Below are positions 6,532 to 7,310 of a stretch of DNA of 7,310 nucleotides, one piece after another. The translations under genes and the position numbers were made by a program. The stretch spans positions 1 to 7,310 of the forward strand of contig JAQULV010000059.1 of assembly GCA_028718405.1 (NCBI GenBank), written 5' to 3'. The stretch is from Smithellaceae bacterium (GTDB lineage Bacteria > Desulfobacterota > Syntrophia > Syntrophales > JAQULV01). Positions within the stretch are counted from its first letter, which is position 1; the number at the start of each line of letters is the position of its first letter. The notes beneath the pieces are model-generated. The model was given only the letters and a program-made list of their open reading frames with translations. It was not told the DNA's origin and ran no database searches.

Positions 6532-7310
6532 TTATCTCGTGAGCAATACGGGGATCGTGCTTTTGCGTATTATCTGTGACGTAGTGCTTCCCATAAACAT
6601 CTCTCGCAGGCGATTGTGTCCGTAGGCGCCCATCACCAGGAGTTCCACCGCCCCCTCGCGAATGTAACGCAGCAACTGGTCATCGACGTCTCCCGACAGC
6701 ACAATAATCGCGCAATCAATCTTCAGATTCCTTTCTTCTTGGTAAGCCTGGACGGAACTTTCGATCTTCGTCTGGAGGCTAGCTCCTAGGGCTGGATCGT
6801 CGGTGATGATGATGGCGGTGATAGGCCAGGTCGTTTCCAAGGAAAGCCAGAGCGCCAATTTCAGCGCGTGGTCCGCGGGTACCGAACCGTCGTAGGCGAG
6901 CGCCATGCTTTCTATTTCCTTGAAGGTGGCCGGGGTGACGACTACGGGCTTTCCCGACTTACGGACTACAGCCTCAGCGGTAGAGCCGATGATCTGGCCC
7001 TTGGCCAGATGAAAGTGCTCTCCCCGTTGCGCGAGCAGGATCCAGTCGGTCTTCTTCCCTTCTTCAATAATTGTCTCATCGATGATGCCCACCGCCTTGC
7101 ATAGCGTCGGTTTCACGCCAGCCCGCTCGCAGCGTTCCTGAAAGTCCTTCAGGATAATATCGGCCCGTTCTTCGAGCGATGTTTCTATGAGGGGAAGGAC
7201 CTCTTGATAAGGGGGGAGGCCGACGGAACCGGAGAGGTCGCTGATGAGAGGGGCCGGCATAGAGTGTACGTCCACCACATGCAGTCCGCGCAGGCGGGCA
7301 TTGAGCTTTG
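6532..7310 (-). CDS. Tandem-domain universal stress protein (UspA family), N-terminus beyond the window
   Basis: The frame stays open to the right edge: upstream of a possible GTG at 7278 it reads KLNARLRGLHVVDVHS, which matches the first beta strand and helix of a Usp domain (x-A-x-L-x-x-L-H-V-V-D), so the true start is outside. Two Usp domains are seen. The first ends with IIGSTAEAVVRKSGKPVVVTP, where the nucleotide-loop glycines are degenerate. The second begins SMALAYDGSVPADHALKLAL and ends with the full ATP-binding pattern G-x2-G-x9-G-S (GAYGHNRLREMFMGS, bases 6586-6630), then QIIRKSTIPVLLTR at the C-terminus. Tandem Usps are cytoplasmic stress and survival proteins, commonly ATP- or AMP-binding; the specific role here is unknown. 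It is convergent with surE and thus not in its operon; its promoter lies outside the window. Confidence 0.9.
   Translation of the reverse strand, partial: KLNARLRGLHVVDVHSMPAPLISDLSGSVGLPPYQEVLPLIETSLEERADIILKDFQERCERAGVKPTLCKAVGIIDETIIEEGKKTDWILLAQRGEHFHLAKGQIIGSTAEAVVRKSGKPVVVTPATFKEIESMALAYDGSVPADHALKLALWLSLETTWPITAIIITDDPALGASLQTKIESSVQAYQEERNLKIDCAIIVLSGDVDDQLLRYIREGAVELLVMGAYGHNRLREMFMGSTTSQIIRKSTIPVLLTR

Noticed and set aside
6518..6544. GCTC/GAGC inverted repeat as a shared terminator for the convergent genes
   Set aside because: It is a four-base stem with a 19-base loop and no following T-run on either strand; chance is enough to explain it.

Overview
The window suggests a chromosome segment of an anaerobic Gram-negative bacterium, most likely a deltaproteobacterium in the old sense (Desulfobacterota, Syntrophales or Geobacter-like). 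This is inferred from remembered protein resemblance, not from a search. The supporting content is a class III (oxygen-sensitive) ribonucleotide reductase, a heptose-isomerase gene that implies lipopolysaccharide, an LppC/LpoA-like periplasmic receptor, and a proteobacterial-type DnaK. Gene density is high and no mobile element, CRISPR array, tRNA or rRNA was seen.

Layout. (1) Bases 1-570 hold the 3' end of an nrdD-like gene, cut by the left edge. (2) A short intergenic stretch (571-711) carries a near-consensus sigma-70 promoter, TTGACA-17 bp-TATATT. It drives gmhA, followed on the same strand by grpE and dnaK; a strong intrinsic terminator at 3879-3911 ends this unit. (3) A second same-strand cluster follows: an exported single-HKD phospholipase-D-superfamily protein (probably a nuclease), a periplasmic type-1 solute-binding / LpoA-like protein, and surE, with gaps of only 9 and 11 bases. 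(4) A tandem universal-stress-protein gene lies on the minus strand, ends 7 bases from surE tail to tail, and runs off the right edge.

How the genes work together. GrpE and DnaK are partners in the Hsp70 cycle. GmhA makes the first intermediate of ADP-heptose for the LPS core, so its place ahead of grpE-dnaK ties an envelope gene to a chaperone unit. dnaJ and hrcA are not next to dnaK here. The second cluster joins an envelope-exported hydrolase, a periplasmic receptor-fold protein and a nucleotidase; a shared role is possible but unproven.

The most unusual observation is in the nrdD-like tail. The zinc-binding cysteines and surrounding family signature are intact, but the residue aligned with the radical-bearing glycine is glutamine. 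No clearly new multi-gene system is evident; most of the window is recognisable housekeeping content.
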